NCBI RefSeq assembly: GCF_001043025.1
Contig: NZ_JYLD01000012.1
Location: 1-64,000, forward strand
Direction of reading: 5' to 3'
Length of the DNA stretch: 64,000 bases
Source: Pseudomonas helleri
Lineage (GTDB): Bacteria; Pseudomonadota; Gammaproteobacteria; Pseudomonadales; Pseudomonadaceae
This document shows positions 40,320-48,115 of the stretch, piece by piece (the stretch's first letter is position 1; every line of letters begins with the position of its first letter). The notes beneath the pieces were generated by a model. That model made no database searches. It was not told the DNA's origin and saw only the letters and a program-made list of their open reading frames with translations. The translations under genes were made by a program, and so were the position numbers.

Positions 40320-43253
40320 TCAGCGTAGTGTCGTGCGCAACACGCTTAATATGCGGGTGTAACCTTGTCTTGCGGCTAGCACCAAAAGCCCTCTGAACTC
40401 TGTGAGCGCCGTCGCCACTCCGCGTGCCGCACCGACCCAGAATCGGGTTCGCGAGCTTTGCCGAGAAGCGGGCTGACCAGTGACAAGAGCGGCGATGGAT
40501 TCAACCCCGACCCCCGACCAATACCCCCACACTTGATTGAACATTCGACTTAACCCGCCGTGGACTGTGGCTTCAAGATCAGGAAATTGAAGAGCGTCTA
40601 CATGGGCATCGTAAACGGCGGTTGCGTGACCAGCCCGAATTAAGCTGGCGGCGCCGGCATCGTAACCCTCCATAAGCGGCCCGACATTGGGCATTAAAGC
40701 CCCAGGAATTGAACTGTTATAAATCGCGTTGGGTATGGTGGCCAATCCATAAGCCGCAGCAGCCAGCAGTGTTCTGGGGGCCCGTGCAGCCAGCGGCGTT
40801 TGCCCCCATGACACAGTCGTACCCAGCCCCCGTACAATTTGCTGCCCCACCTCCCTGGAAAACGCCCGTACGTGCCCAATAAAACGTTCCCGGGCCACGG
40901 GATCCCACTCCTGATCAAGGTCCACGGCGCCGCCATCGTTCATGCTGGCAAACCCTCTGTTAGTAGCAATGAATTCTGCGACACCTGCTATCGGGCTAAA
41001 GCGCGTCCAATTGCCTAATAACCCCGTAACCATGTGCCCTATAGCCAGCCCATCCAGTACCGCCACGACTTGCCTCAGTACGATGTTCCAGAAGCGCGTC
41101 GGTTGCCGGCCTGCAAACAACAGCAGGTCGACCCCCACCCCAAGCGCGTTGCTTGCGTAGGTCGCCAATGAGTCACGAATGGCAGCCGAACTTGCCGCCT
41201 GCAAAGCCGGGCGAATGCGCTCGGAGAAGCGTGCGACTGCACCGCGAAGCCGCGAGAAGCGACTGGCAGGGGCCCCTAAGGCCGCTTTCTTCGACGCCGT
41301 CCCTTGACTGTCGACATAACTGACGGGGTTGCCGCGTGCCATTGCGTACAGGTTTAAACCATCAATATCCCCGCCTGGGTCGGCGTTGATCCAGCGCCCC
41401 AGCCACGGTGCATAGTAGCGATACCCGTAGTAATACAGCCCGCTGGCATCGCGCTCTTTGCCTGAGTAACGAATGGTTTTATACGACGCGTCAACGGCGC
41501 TTTTTGCCGCCCACCAGGCGGTACCGCCATAGGGATAATAGGTCTCTTGGCTCAGTACTCGCGCACTGCCATCCAGCTCCAGCGTGCTGCTGCCAAGGTT
41601 GTCCGAAAGAGCAAAGCGTATTTGTTGATTTTCAATGCCCTCAGGGCGGCCTTGTTCCCACTGCAAGATCCGGATGCTGTGCAGTGCGCCTGAGACGATC
41701 ACGGTATTCAACCACTCGCCGGTAGCGCTGTTGTGATGGATTTCAAGACCGGGCAGGTAGCGTACTTCGCTGCGGTGGCTCTGATTTTTGGCCACGCTAC
41801 GGCGGATTTTCAACACCCGCTGTCCGCTGCTGTCATAGCGATAGGTTTCGTCATCGTCCTCACCATCAGGGCGCACGACCTGGATAACACGCTGTAACTG
41901 ATTGCGTACATTCCAGCTGAGCGTCTGCCCTGGCCGCAGTGCCAACTGGTTACCATTTTTATCAAACCCGCTGCCCAACCCCGGTGCCAAACCGGCCGGA
42001 CCTTGTTCCACGCCGTGGTTGCTGTGAGTCGCGATGTTCATCTGGCGGGTATAACCCGTGGCCTGGGCAGGCAGGTGTCGCAGGGCGCTCAGATTGCCGC
42101 TGGCATCGTAGCGATAGTTTTGCCGGTAGTGACGGCTCAGATTTGCCTGGGTCGAGCCAAAAGGCACCGCCTCCAACAGGCCCGACCCGCTGGCAGCGCG
42201 GGTACTCTCACGGCCCGTGGCCTCAATCAATCGGTAGAGGCTGTCATAGCGGTAGGTGTTCTGCGCCTCGGTCCGTGTGTTGTCAAACCACTGCACCGGT
42301 TGCGCCGCGTCACTCACGCTCAACACATTGCCAACACGGTCGTAGGTGTAGGTCAGGTCTTGCAACGGCTCATCGGCCTTGCCGGACCGATAGCTGCGCA
42401 AGCGCTGCAGGCACTGATCAAGTGGGTTGTAGTCAAGCTTGCTGACGACGCCATTACCCGCGCGCTCACTCAGCACTTGCCCGGATGCGCTGTATACCCT
42501 CTGCTCAACCAGGGTTTGGGCGCTGCCGCGGGCAAGCGTAACGCTCACGTTGGCCAACAAGCCATCCACTGCATAGCCCATACGCTGAAGATTGCCCTTG
42601 GCATCAATCTGCTCGGCAAGTTCACCTGAGGCCTGATAACGCCAGGTACTGGCATACCCTGCACTGTCTTGCTGCTCGTCACTGAAGCGGCGTATTTGCT
42701 TCGACAGTTGGCCAAGTACATCGTAAGACCCAAAGCGCACATCACCTGCCGGGTCGACATGGGTGATCAGTCGGCCACAACGGTTGCGTATGGCCTCGCC
42801 GCGAGTTGACGACCCATAGATCAACTGCTCGACCACCACGGGGGCGCTTTCGTCACTGGCTTGCTCAGCTACCCCGGTCAGGCGTAACAAATGATCGTAC
42901 TCGAACGTTTGACAAGCACCGCGTGAGTCCCAGCGCCGGATGACCTGGCGAGAACTGCCCAGCCAACTGATCCCCTGCCCTTGGTCGACGCTGTCACTCA
43001 ACAGCAGGTGGCCCGACAGTGAGTAGCTCATGCGTTGGTTGGGCCTGACACTCGTGTCGTTTTCATGCAGGGCTGATAAGCGCGGGTCCCATTGTTCCTT
43101 GAGCACCCCGAGAGGGTTGAACACGTTTCGGTTGATGCGCGCCTGCACGGCGTCATGAGCGTTTTGACGGTAATAAGCCACTTGGCGAATACTCAACCCG
43201 CGTGGGTCGAGCGCTATCAGCGATGGGGTGTGTTGATGTAAAGACGCAGGCAT
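40320..43253 (-). CDS. TccC-like insecticidal toxin complex (Tc) C component, RHS repeat protein
   Basis: A 977-residue protein. The N-terminus (TPSLIALDPRGLSIRQVAYYR) and the many YD/RHS repeats (YDSLYRLIEATGRE, YRYDSSGQRVLKIRR) match Tc-toxin C components, which with TcB form a hollow shell around their own toxic C-terminus. The RHS core motif is YYGYRYYAPWLGRWINADP followed by GLNLYAMARGNPVSYVD, ending near residue 650. In known members the shell protein cleaves itself here. The remaining roughly 325 residues are a variable tail that I do not recognise. It has alanine-rich hydrophobic stretches and no obvious ADP-ribosyltransferase or deamidase motif. No TcA or TcB gene lies in the window, so this is an orphan C component. 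ATG 43253 has AGGA nine bases upstream. Confidence 0.87.
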   Translation of the reverse strand: MPASLHQHTPSLIALDPRGLSIRQVAYYRQNAHDAVQARINRNVFNPLGVLKEQWDPRLSALHENDTSVRPNQRMSYSLSGHLLLSDSVDQGQGISWLGSSRQVIRRWDSRGACQTFEYDHLLRLTGVAEQASDESAPVVVEQLIYGSSTRGEAIRNRCGRLITHVDPAGDVRFGSYDVLGQLSKQIRRFSDEQQDSAGYASTWRYQASGELAEQIDAKGNLQRMGYAVDGLLANVSVTLARGSAQTLVEQRVYSASGQVLSERAGNGVVSKLDYNPLDQCLQRLRSYRSGKADEPLQDLTYTYDRVGNVLSVSDAAQPVQWFDNTRTEAQNTYRYDSLYRLIEATGRESTRAASGSGLLEAVPFGSTQANLSRHYRQNYRYDASGNLSALRHLPAQATGYTRQMNIATHSNHGVEQGPAGLAPGLGSGFDKNGNQLALRPGQTLSWNVRNQLQRVIQVVRPDGEDDDETYRYDSSGQRVLKIRRSVAKNQSHRSEVRYLPGLEIHHNSATGEWLNTVIVSGALHSIRILQWEQGRPEGIENQQIRFALSDNLGSSTLELDGSARVLSQETYYPYGGTAWWAAKSAVDASYKTIRYSGKERDASGLYYYGYRYYAPWLGRWINADPGGDIDGLNLYAMARGNPVSYVDSQGTASKKAALGAPASRFSRLRGAVARFSERIRPALQAASSAAIRDSLATYASNALGVGVDLLLFAGRQPTRFWNIVLRQVVAVLDGLAIGHMVTGLLGNWTRFSPIAGVAEFIATNRGFASMNDGGAVDLDQEWDPVARERFIGHVRAFSREVGQQIVRGLGTTVSWGQTPLAARAPRTLLAAAAYGLATIPNAIYNSSIPGALMPNVGPLMEGYDAGAASLIRAGHATAVYDAHVDALQFPDLEATVHGGLSRMFNQVWGYWSGVGVESIAALVTGQPASRQSSRTRFWVGAARGVATALTEFRGLLVLAARQGYTRILSVLRTTLR

Positions 43254-43520
43254 AAGGTGTGGTCCTGAACGGCACAATAATTAAAAAGTGTAGAGATCAG
43301 GTTCCGTGCCTCCTGACTAAACTGGGTGCGTTTTGTATCCATATAAGAACGCTTACACCCTTTAAAGCGCCTTCAGTGCTTCACTGCTGGCTGTGTCTGA
43401 CTGTGCGCAGAACTGTGATGTGCAGGGATTCCCAAAGATGCAATGACTGCGGGTACAATCCCCGGCTTTATCTCTGAACCAAGGGTTGTCAATGTCAGGG
43501 CTGGTGATGGTGCTGCGCAC

Positions 43521-44042
43521 ATGAAGGTCGTGGTTTTGGCAGGCCCGGAATCCAGCGGCAAAAGCTGGCTCGCAGCGCAGTTGCAGGCTCATTTTGGTGG
43601 CGTGTTGGTGGGCGAATATGTGCGCTACTTCATTGAGCAAAACCCGCGTGAAACCTGCCTGGCCGACATTCCGACCATCGCCCGCGGGCAACTCGACTGG
43701 GAGGATCAGGCCCGTGCCAGGCAGCCTGAATTGTTGATTCTGGATACTCACTTGTTGAGCAACATACTCTGGAGTCAGACGTTGTTTGGCGACTGCCCGG
43801 ACTGGCTGGAGCCGCAGTTGCTCAGCCGTCACTACGACCTGCATTTGCTGCTGTCTCCCGACGACGTCGAATGGACCCAAGACGGTCAACGCTGCCAACC
43901 ACTACTGGCTGAACGCCAAGTTTTTTTCAACGCCAGCCGGCAATGGCTCGAGCAGCACCAACAACCACTACAAATTCTGACCGGTGATTGGAAAACTCGG
44001 CAGCAACAGGCCTTCGCTGCCGTCCAGCGTTTACTTGCGTAA
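43521..44042 (+). CDS. NadR-like AAA ATPase / nicotinamide riboside kinase-type protein
   Basis: A 173-residue P-loop protein similar to the C-terminal ribosylnicotinamide kinase domain of NadR. Walker A is GPESSGKS at residues 8-15, followed by GEYVRYFIEQ, as in NadR-like kinases, and LLILDTHLLSN as a Walker-B-like segment. It lacks the helix-turn-helix and nucleotidyltransferase parts of full NadR. The frame is open upstream to 43443, but the family starts at ATG 43521. It is divergent from the TccC-like gene. Role in NAD salvage is likely but unproven. Confidence 0.75.
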   Translation: MKVVVLAGPESSGKSWLAAQLQAHFGGVLVGEYVRYFIEQNPRETCLADIPTIARGQLDWEDQARARQPELLILDTHLLSNILWSQTLFGDCPDWLEPQLLSRHYDLHLLLSPDDVEWTQDGQRCQPLLAERQVFFNASRQWLEQHQQPLQILTGDWKTRQQQAFAAVQRLLA

Positions 44043-44128
44043 ACCCGCTGAAACACTCGCCGGCCCTAAACGCCTTATAAAACTTGGGTTTAAAGCTTTT
44101 AAACAAAACTGTAACGAGACTGATACAT

Positions 44129-44151
44129 CAACGCCCTGCGAACCCGGGCGT
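44129..44151 (+). terminator. Weak hairpin after the NadR-like gene
   Basis: A 7-bp stem (AACGCCC / GGGCGTT, 9-base loop) lies about 87 bases after the stop, without a long T-run. It may terminate the NadR-like gene before the sigma-54 promoter. Confidence 0.4.
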
Positions 44152-44245
44152 TAATCCTTAATCCGACTCATATCTGAAACACTGCGCTACGTTGCCTCTG
44201 AAAGGGGTTTTGTAACTTGCTGTTTTAAAAGCATTGCTGACTAAC

Positions 44246-44260
44246 GGCACAAGTATTGCT
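44246..44260 (+). promoter_or_regulatory. Sigma-54 (RpoN) -24/-12 promoter
   Basis: GGCAC-AAGTA-TTGCT has the invariant GG and GC dinucleotides exactly ten bases apart, matching the RpoN consensus (TGGCACGNNNNTTGCW) in all strongly conserved positions. The predicted start of transcription is near 44271, about 60 bases before the ATG of a 39-codon peptide gene. A sigma-54 activator gene lies convergently just downstream. Confidence 0.75.
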
Positions 44261-44333
44261 CCGTACTGCTTAACGTTTAAATCAACAAAAACACACAACA
44301 CGTTGATCTGTTGAATAAAGTTCGGAGTCTGCA

Positions 44334-44453
44334 ATGAAATCCGCCGATGCTCTCAAGCCTTTGGTTTATGCCCTCGCCGCATTGATGGCCGCCGCCGCAC
44401 AACCGCCGCGCCCTACCGAATGTGATGCTTGCGCAACAACCGATAAAAAGTAG
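44334..44453 (+). CDS. 39-aa peptide with hydrophobic segment and Cys pair, sigma-54 promoter
   Basis: MKSADALKPLVYALAALMAA followed by a Pro-rich stretch and a CxxC-type tail (ECDACATTDKK). CGGAG lies six bases before ATG 44334. The hydrophobic stretch could be a signal or membrane segment; the C-terminal part is polar with two cysteines. The gene is behind a good sigma-54 promoter, and its last 41 bases overlap, in antisense, the 3' end of the sigma-54 activator gene. I do not recognise a family. Possible roles are a secreted or membrane peptide; alternatively the transcript itself could be a small RNA, as it begins with a CA-rich stretch (ATCAACAAAAACACACAACA). Confidence 0.55.
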   Translation: MKSADALKPLVYALAALMAAAAQPPRPTECDACATTDKK

Positions 44454-45738
44454 GCCGGGACACACCGAGCACTTTGGCCGCAACGCTCAGGTTATTAGAG
44501 TGACGATGCAACACATCGCACAATGCCTGCCGTTCAGCGCGGTGTTTGTAGTCTTCAAGGGTCTCCATGGCTTGCTGAGTCGTAGTGTGAGACTCCAGGC
44601 CCAGGTCAGCCGCTTCGATTTGTCGGCCTTCAGCCAGTACCAGGCCACGACGAACCCGGTTGGCCAGTTCGCGAACATTGCCCGGCCAGGCATGATTGCC
44701 CATCGCGATCAGGGCGCCCTCACTGAACGAGCGTGGGCGGCGGCCAGTTTCCTGGCTGTAAAAGCGCGCAAAGTGATTGGCCAGCAGGCTCAGGTCGCCA
44801 TGCAATTCACGCAACGGGATGGTTGATACCTGTAACACGTTGAGGCGGTAGTACAGGTCTTCGCGAAAACGGCCTGATTGAATCGCGGCTTCAAGATCGA
44901 TATGGGTGGCCGCCAAAACCCGCACATTCACGGCGATCGGTTCACCGCCACCGACCCGTTCAATGTGTTTTTCCTGCAGAAACCGCAAGAGGCTGGCTTG
45001 CAACTCCAGCGGCAGGTCGCCGATTTCATCGAGGAACAGCGTGCCACCGTTGGCCGCCTCGATACGCCCGATCTTGCGTTGGTGAGCGCCGGTAAATGCG
45101 CCCTTTTCGTGACCAAACAGCTCGGATTGAATCAGATTCTCGGGAATTGACCCGCAATTGATCGCCACAAACGGCTTGTCGTGACGCAGGGACTGATGAT
45201 GCAACGTTCGCGCAACCAGCTCTTTGCCAGTACCGCTTTCACCCCGGATCAAGATCGGCGATTCGGTGGGGGCGAATTTGCAGAGCAGTTTGCGCAATTC
45301 ACGCAAGCTGCGGCTATCACCCAGCAGTTCATGCCCCTCGGTCTCGACAAGGTTGACCACATGATCACGCAACCGAGCCATGCCGAAAGCACGACCGAGC
45401 GTCACCTCAACCCGTGGCACATCAAAAGGCAAGGTATGGAAATCAAAGAACCACTCGCAGACAAAGTCCCCGACATTTTTGAGTTTCAACACCTCGGGGC
45501 TGACGACAGCGATCCATTGAGTGCCACTGCGGTTGATCATTTTTTTCAGTGGGTCGGGCCGCTCCAGGTGCTCAGGCAGCAAACGAAACAAGCCTACGTC
45601 ACACGGTCGGTCGATCACGGACTCCAGGCTGCAACTGTCTACCGACCAGCCGATACTTTGAAGCCCAGGTAATAACTGGTGACAATCTTCGAAAGGGTCT
45701 ACTACTAACAGACGCCGAGGTGATGACATTTCAAGCAT
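44413..45738 (-). CDS. Sigma-54-dependent transcriptional activator, VpsR-like
   Basis: A 441-residue enhancer-binding protein. The N-terminal 130 residues are a degenerate receiver-like domain without a clear phospho-acceptor Asp, similar in layout to VpsR. The AAA+ domain has Walker A GESGTGKE, the sigma-54-contacting loop ELFGHEKGAFTGA, Walker B GGTLFLDEIGDL and the RFREDLYYRLNV second region of homology. A Fis-type helix-turn-helix (NLSVAAKVLGVSRPTFYRLL) ends the protein. ATG 45738 has GAGGG at eight bases. VpsR-like activators are tied to biofilm polysaccharide genes and c-di-GMP; here the nearest sigma-54 promoter drives a tiny peptide gene. Confidence 0.92.
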   Translation of the reverse strand: MLEMSSPRRLLVVDPFEDCHQLLPGLQSIGWSVDSCSLESVIDRPCDVGLFRLLPEHLERPDPLKKMINRSGTQWIAVVSPEVLKLKNVGDFVCEWFFDFHTLPFDVPRVEVTLGRAFGMARLRDHVVNLVETEGHELLGDSRSLRELRKLLCKFAPTESPILIRGESGTGKELVARTLHHQSLRHDKPFVAINCGSIPENLIQSELFGHEKGAFTGAHQRKIGRIEAANGGTLFLDEIGDLPLELQASLLRFLQEKHIERVGGGEPIAVNVRVLAATHIDLEAAIQSGRFREDLYYRLNVLQVSTIPLRELHGDLSLLANHFARFYSQETGRRPRSFSEGALIAMGNHAWPGNVRELANRVRRGLVLAEGRQIEAADLGLESHTTTQQAMETLEDYKHRAERQALCDVLHRHSNNLSVAAKVLGVSRPTFYRLLRKHHIR

Positions 45739-45815
45739 GGCTAATCCCTCGCGCCATTGGGTAAAAAGAGTTGTAGAAACAAAGTGTTGATATGGGTGAG
45801 CGTAACGTTAGCAAC

Positions 45816-45880
45816 TGGATTGGCGGTGACTTGTACCGTTTCTTTATAACGGTAATAGCCAATTAAACTTTGCCAATCCA
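45816..45880. promoter_or_regulatory. Nested inverted repeats upstream of the sigma-54 activator gene
   Basis: Two perfect inverted repeats share nearly one centre: TGGATTGGC (45816-45824) with GCCAATCCA (45872-45880), and inside them TACCGTT/AACGGTA (45834-45854). GGTGAC is also repeated at 45825 and 45882. They lie 80-140 bases before the activator start, on its upstream side, and look like operator sites for autoregulation or another regulator. Function is inference. Confidence 0.45.
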
Positions 45881-45938
45881 AGGTGACATCACGCCATTGC
45901 AACAACCCTTTAAGCGGATGCAGACAGCCTTTCAGAGT

Positions 45939-45952
45939 TGATCTAAATCAAT
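45939..45952 (+). promoter_or_regulatory. Anr/FNR box
   Basis: TTGATCTAAATCAA is a perfect match to the FNR/Anr consensus TTGAT-N4-ATCAA. Its centre lies about 145 bases before the ATG of the 88-aa hypothetical gene at 46091 and is followed by an A-rich stretch. It predicts induction of that gene at low oxygen. The sigma-54 activator gene starts about 200 bases away on the other side and could also be affected. Confidence 0.75.
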
Positions 45953-46090
45953 GAGGTAAAAAAAAATTAAAAAAAGTGACACGCGTGTGTGACCCGAAGC
46001 AGGTCTCAGGACATCAGTACAAGTAACCAACCGAACGGTACGCCCAGCCGACGGTTAATCATTTGATGGGCACACATGAGAGAAGACCCT

Positions 46091-46357
46091 ATGAACGCCC
46101 CGCTCCGTTTCAACGAAGCACTTTTGATTGCCGGCCACGCCTTTGAACCTTTCCAGTGCGTTGCCTGGGCAGCGCCCGATGGCCAAGGCGAATTGAGCCT
46201 CACAGTGATTGACCGCACCAACACCCGTATCGGGCGCAAACAAATCTCGTTGAGCGCGTTGTCTGACGCCACCCAGTTGAAAAACCTGCTGGCCCAGGCC
46301 CGTAACGAACTGAGCGATGAAGGCTACGCGCTACAACCTTGGGTAATGCCGGCTTAA
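46091..46357 (+). CDS. Hypothetical 88-aa protein, probably Anr-regulated
   Basis: An 88-residue cytosolic protein (MNAPLRFNEALLIAGHAFEP...). It has no signal peptide, membrane helix or recognisable catalytic motif. ATG 46091 has GAGAGAAG at about six bases. The regular beta/alpha-like pattern and balanced composition indicate a real conserved protein. The Anr box upstream suggests expression under oxygen limitation. It is bounded downstream by a REP hairpin. Confidence 0.7.
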   Translation: MNAPLRFNEALLIAGHAFEPFQCVAWAAPDGQGELSLTVIDRTNTRIGRKQISLSALSDATQLKNLLAQARNELSDEGYALQPWVMPA

Positions 46358-46370
46358 CAGCCGCCCTACC

Positions 46371-46424
46371 TGTAGGAGCGAGCTTGCCTCGCGATCTTTT
46401 GATCTTTTAAAAGATCGCGAGGCA
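46371..46424. repeat. REP palindrome between convergent genes
   Basis: TGCCTCGCGATCTTTT and AAAAGATCGCGAGGCA form a perfect 16-bp inverted repeat around an 8-base loop, preceded by TGTAGGAGCGAGCT. It is the complete form of the motif at 15481 and 20911. It lies 14 bases after one gene and 8 bases beyond the other, a likely bidirectional terminator. Confidence 0.85.
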
Positions 46425-46431
46425 GTTACCG

Positions 46432-47061
46432 TTATTCGGTGTCGATATGGCAGTAGTCGATCTGTAAATCCGCGGCCATTTGCTCAGCCCGCCCCAGACG
46501 AATCGGACCTCGCTCGATATCAATCAACAGGCCCGGACAATCCAGTTTCGGTAACGCCTGCCCTTCTTTTAAACGCCCGTCGGTGACCAACAAAAAACGC
46601 TGCTGCTCTTGGGGCAACTGCTTGCGACGCACGCCTAACCAGCGCGAAACCTCCTGCAACGCTTCCCGCAACGGCGTGCCGCCACCCGCACCCAGACTCT
46701 GCAACCAGTTATCCAGCGCTTTTGATGCCTTGGCGCCGCTGACGTGCCAGTGCGCAGCATTACCACTGGCCGTCATCACGGCAACTCGGGCACGTTGGCG
46801 GTAGGCGTCTTCAAACAGTTGCGCCAACAAACCTTTGGCATCGCTAAGTGCCTGATGCCGACGGGTTGAGGCCGATGCATCAATCACCACCAGCCACAGT
46901 TGCTGGGCAGCACTTTGACGGTTTTTAAAAGCCAGGTCGTCGCGACTCTGCGGACGACCTCGAAGCAGTGTTTGCAGCCAATCAATAGCGCCGCTGTCAG
47001 CACGGCGACTGGCGCCCTGGCGCCCCTGCTCAAGGGTGCCCGACTGAGGTTTGGCATCCAC
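46432..47061 (-). CDS. VWA-domain cobalt/magnesium chelatase subunit part (ChlD/CobT-like)
   Basis: The frame holds a von Willebrand A domain with the metal-binding MIDAS pattern DASAS, a Thr in GGGTPLREAL and Asp in VTDGRLKEG, as in the C-terminal part of ChlD/BchD and CobT. On its own it starts with a GTG at 47061 with no good ribosome binding site, and the frame is open further upstream to the chlI slippery site at 47094. I infer it is translated mainly by -1 frameshifting from the preceding ChlI-like frame, giving a roughly 554-residue ChlI-ChlD fusion. Together with CobN it would form the aerobic cobalt chelatase. Confidence 0.85.
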   Translation of the reverse strand: MDAKPQSGTLEQGRQGASRRADSGAIDWLQTLLRGRPQSRDDLAFKNRQSAAQQLWLVVIDASASTRRHQALSDAKGLLAQLFEDAYRQRARVAVMTASGNAAHWHVSGAKASKALDNWLQSLGAGGGTPLREALQEVSRWLGVRRKQLPQEQQRFLLVTDGRLKEGQALPKLDCPGLLIDIERGPIRLGRAEQMAADLQIDYCHIDTE

Positions 47062-47100
47062 CCCCGCCGTTATACGAGGGCGAATGCCTAAGGCTTTTTT
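47053..47100 (-). other. Programmed -1 ribosomal frameshift signal joining chlI and chlD frames
   Basis: On the minus strand the last codons of the ChlI-like frame read CCA AAA AAG CCT TAG. The heptamer A AAA AAG (47100-47094) is the canonical bacterial -1 slippery site, as in dnaX, placed in the right phase and just two codons before the stop. A five-base spacer (CCTTA) follows, then a stem of 14 pairs: GGCATTCGCCCTCG with CGGGGGTGGATGCC around an 8-base loop, four of the pairs being G-T. A -1 slip leads straight into the open VWA frame (GCC TTA GGC ATT ...). Confidence 0.85.
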
Positions 47101-48095
47101 GGCCAGCTCGGCACTTCACGTCGAACGCCCATGGCTTGCGGCTGCGCAGGCAACTCACCCCATTGGCCCTGGCCTGAACGGCTGGAGCTTCCCGCCGACT
47201 GATCCTGGGGTTGAGGCTGCTCGGGGGTTGGCGCTTGCGGCATCTGTTCGCGGCGACGGTGACGCAAGGCGAACTCGGCCACGGCATCAATGTCTTCGAG
47301 GCTGATTACATTCGCCCCCCGCCATGCGGCATGAGCCCTCGCGGCACGCAGCCAGACCAGGTCAGCGCGCATGCCATCCACGCCGGCAGCGAAACAACGT
47401 TCAGTAATGATGGCCAGCGAGTCATCGTCCAGCGCAATGCCCTGCAAACTGTTGCGGGCCTGCTGGCAGCGCTGGCGCAACGTGTCTTGTGCCTGTTCCC
47501 AGTGCGCGCAAAAACCCTGCGGGTCGCTGTCAAAGGCCAGCCGGCGACGGATGATTTCACTGCGTTCAGCCGGCTGCGGCTGGCCGTTCATGGCCACGTT
47601 CAGGCCAAAACGGTCGAGCAATTGCGGGCGTAGTTCACCTTCTTCGGGGTTCATGGTGCCGATCAGCACAAAGCGCGCCGGGTGACGATGGGAAATGCCA
47701 TCACGCTCCACCACATTGATGCCGCTGGCCGCGACGTCCAGCAGCACGTCTACTAAGTGATCGGCCAGCAGGTTGACTTCATCGACATACAGCACGCCGC
47801 CATCAGCCTTGGCCAACACGCCGGGTGAAAACTGCGCCTTGCCCTGGCCCAGCGCAGCGTCCAGATCAAGGGTGCCCACCAGCCGCTCTTCTGTGGCGCC
47901 CAGCGGCAAGGTGACAAATGGCCCGCTGGCCAGCACATCCGCCAGGCCACGGGCTAAAGTCGATTTGGCCATGCCACGCGGGCCTTCGATCAACACACCG
48001 CCGATTTTGGGGTCAATCGCCGTCAGGCACAGCGCCAGTTTCAATGAATCCGCGCCAACCACCGCCGACAGCGGGAAATGCGGGGTGTCCGTCAT
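47088..48095 (-). CDS. AAA+ chelatase subunit (ChlI/BchI-like), zero-frame product
   Basis: A 335-residue AAA+ ATPase of the magnesium/cobalt chelatase I class. Walker A reads GPRGMAKST (residues 39-47), Walker B VLYVDEVNLL, and the family GTMNPEEGELRPQLLDRFGLNV is clear. The protein ends in a proline/glutamine-rich linker (PQAPTPEQPQPQDQSAGSS) like the one that joins the ATPase and VWA domains in ChlD. This supports the view that the short product and a longer frameshifted product are both made, giving small and medium chelatase subunits. It starts 20 bases after cobN. Confidence 0.9.
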   Translation of the reverse strand: MTDTPHFPLSAVVGADSLKLALCLTAIDPKIGGVLIEGPRGMAKSTLARGLADVLASGPFVTLPLGATEERLVGTLDLDAALGQGKAQFSPGVLAKADGGVLYVDEVNLLADHLVDVLLDVAASGINVVERDGISHRHPARFVLIGTMNPEEGELRPQLLDRFGLNVAMNGQPQPAERSEIIRRRLAFDSDPQGFCAHWEQAQDTLRQRCQQARNSLQGIALDDDSLAIITERCFAAGVDGMRADLVWLRAARAHAAWRGANVISLEDIDAVAEFALRHRRREQMPQAPTPEQPQPQDQSAGSSSRSGQGQWGELPAQPQAMGVRREVPSWPKKP

Positions 48096-48115
48096 GGGTT
48101 GAGCCCTTTCAAAAG

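Noticed and set aside
44246..44453. A CrcZ/CrcY-type small RNA behind the sigma-54 promoter
   Set aside because: The 5' region is CA-rich once, but the repeated CA motifs of Crc-sequestering RNAs are not seen and the neighbours differ; kept only as an alternative.
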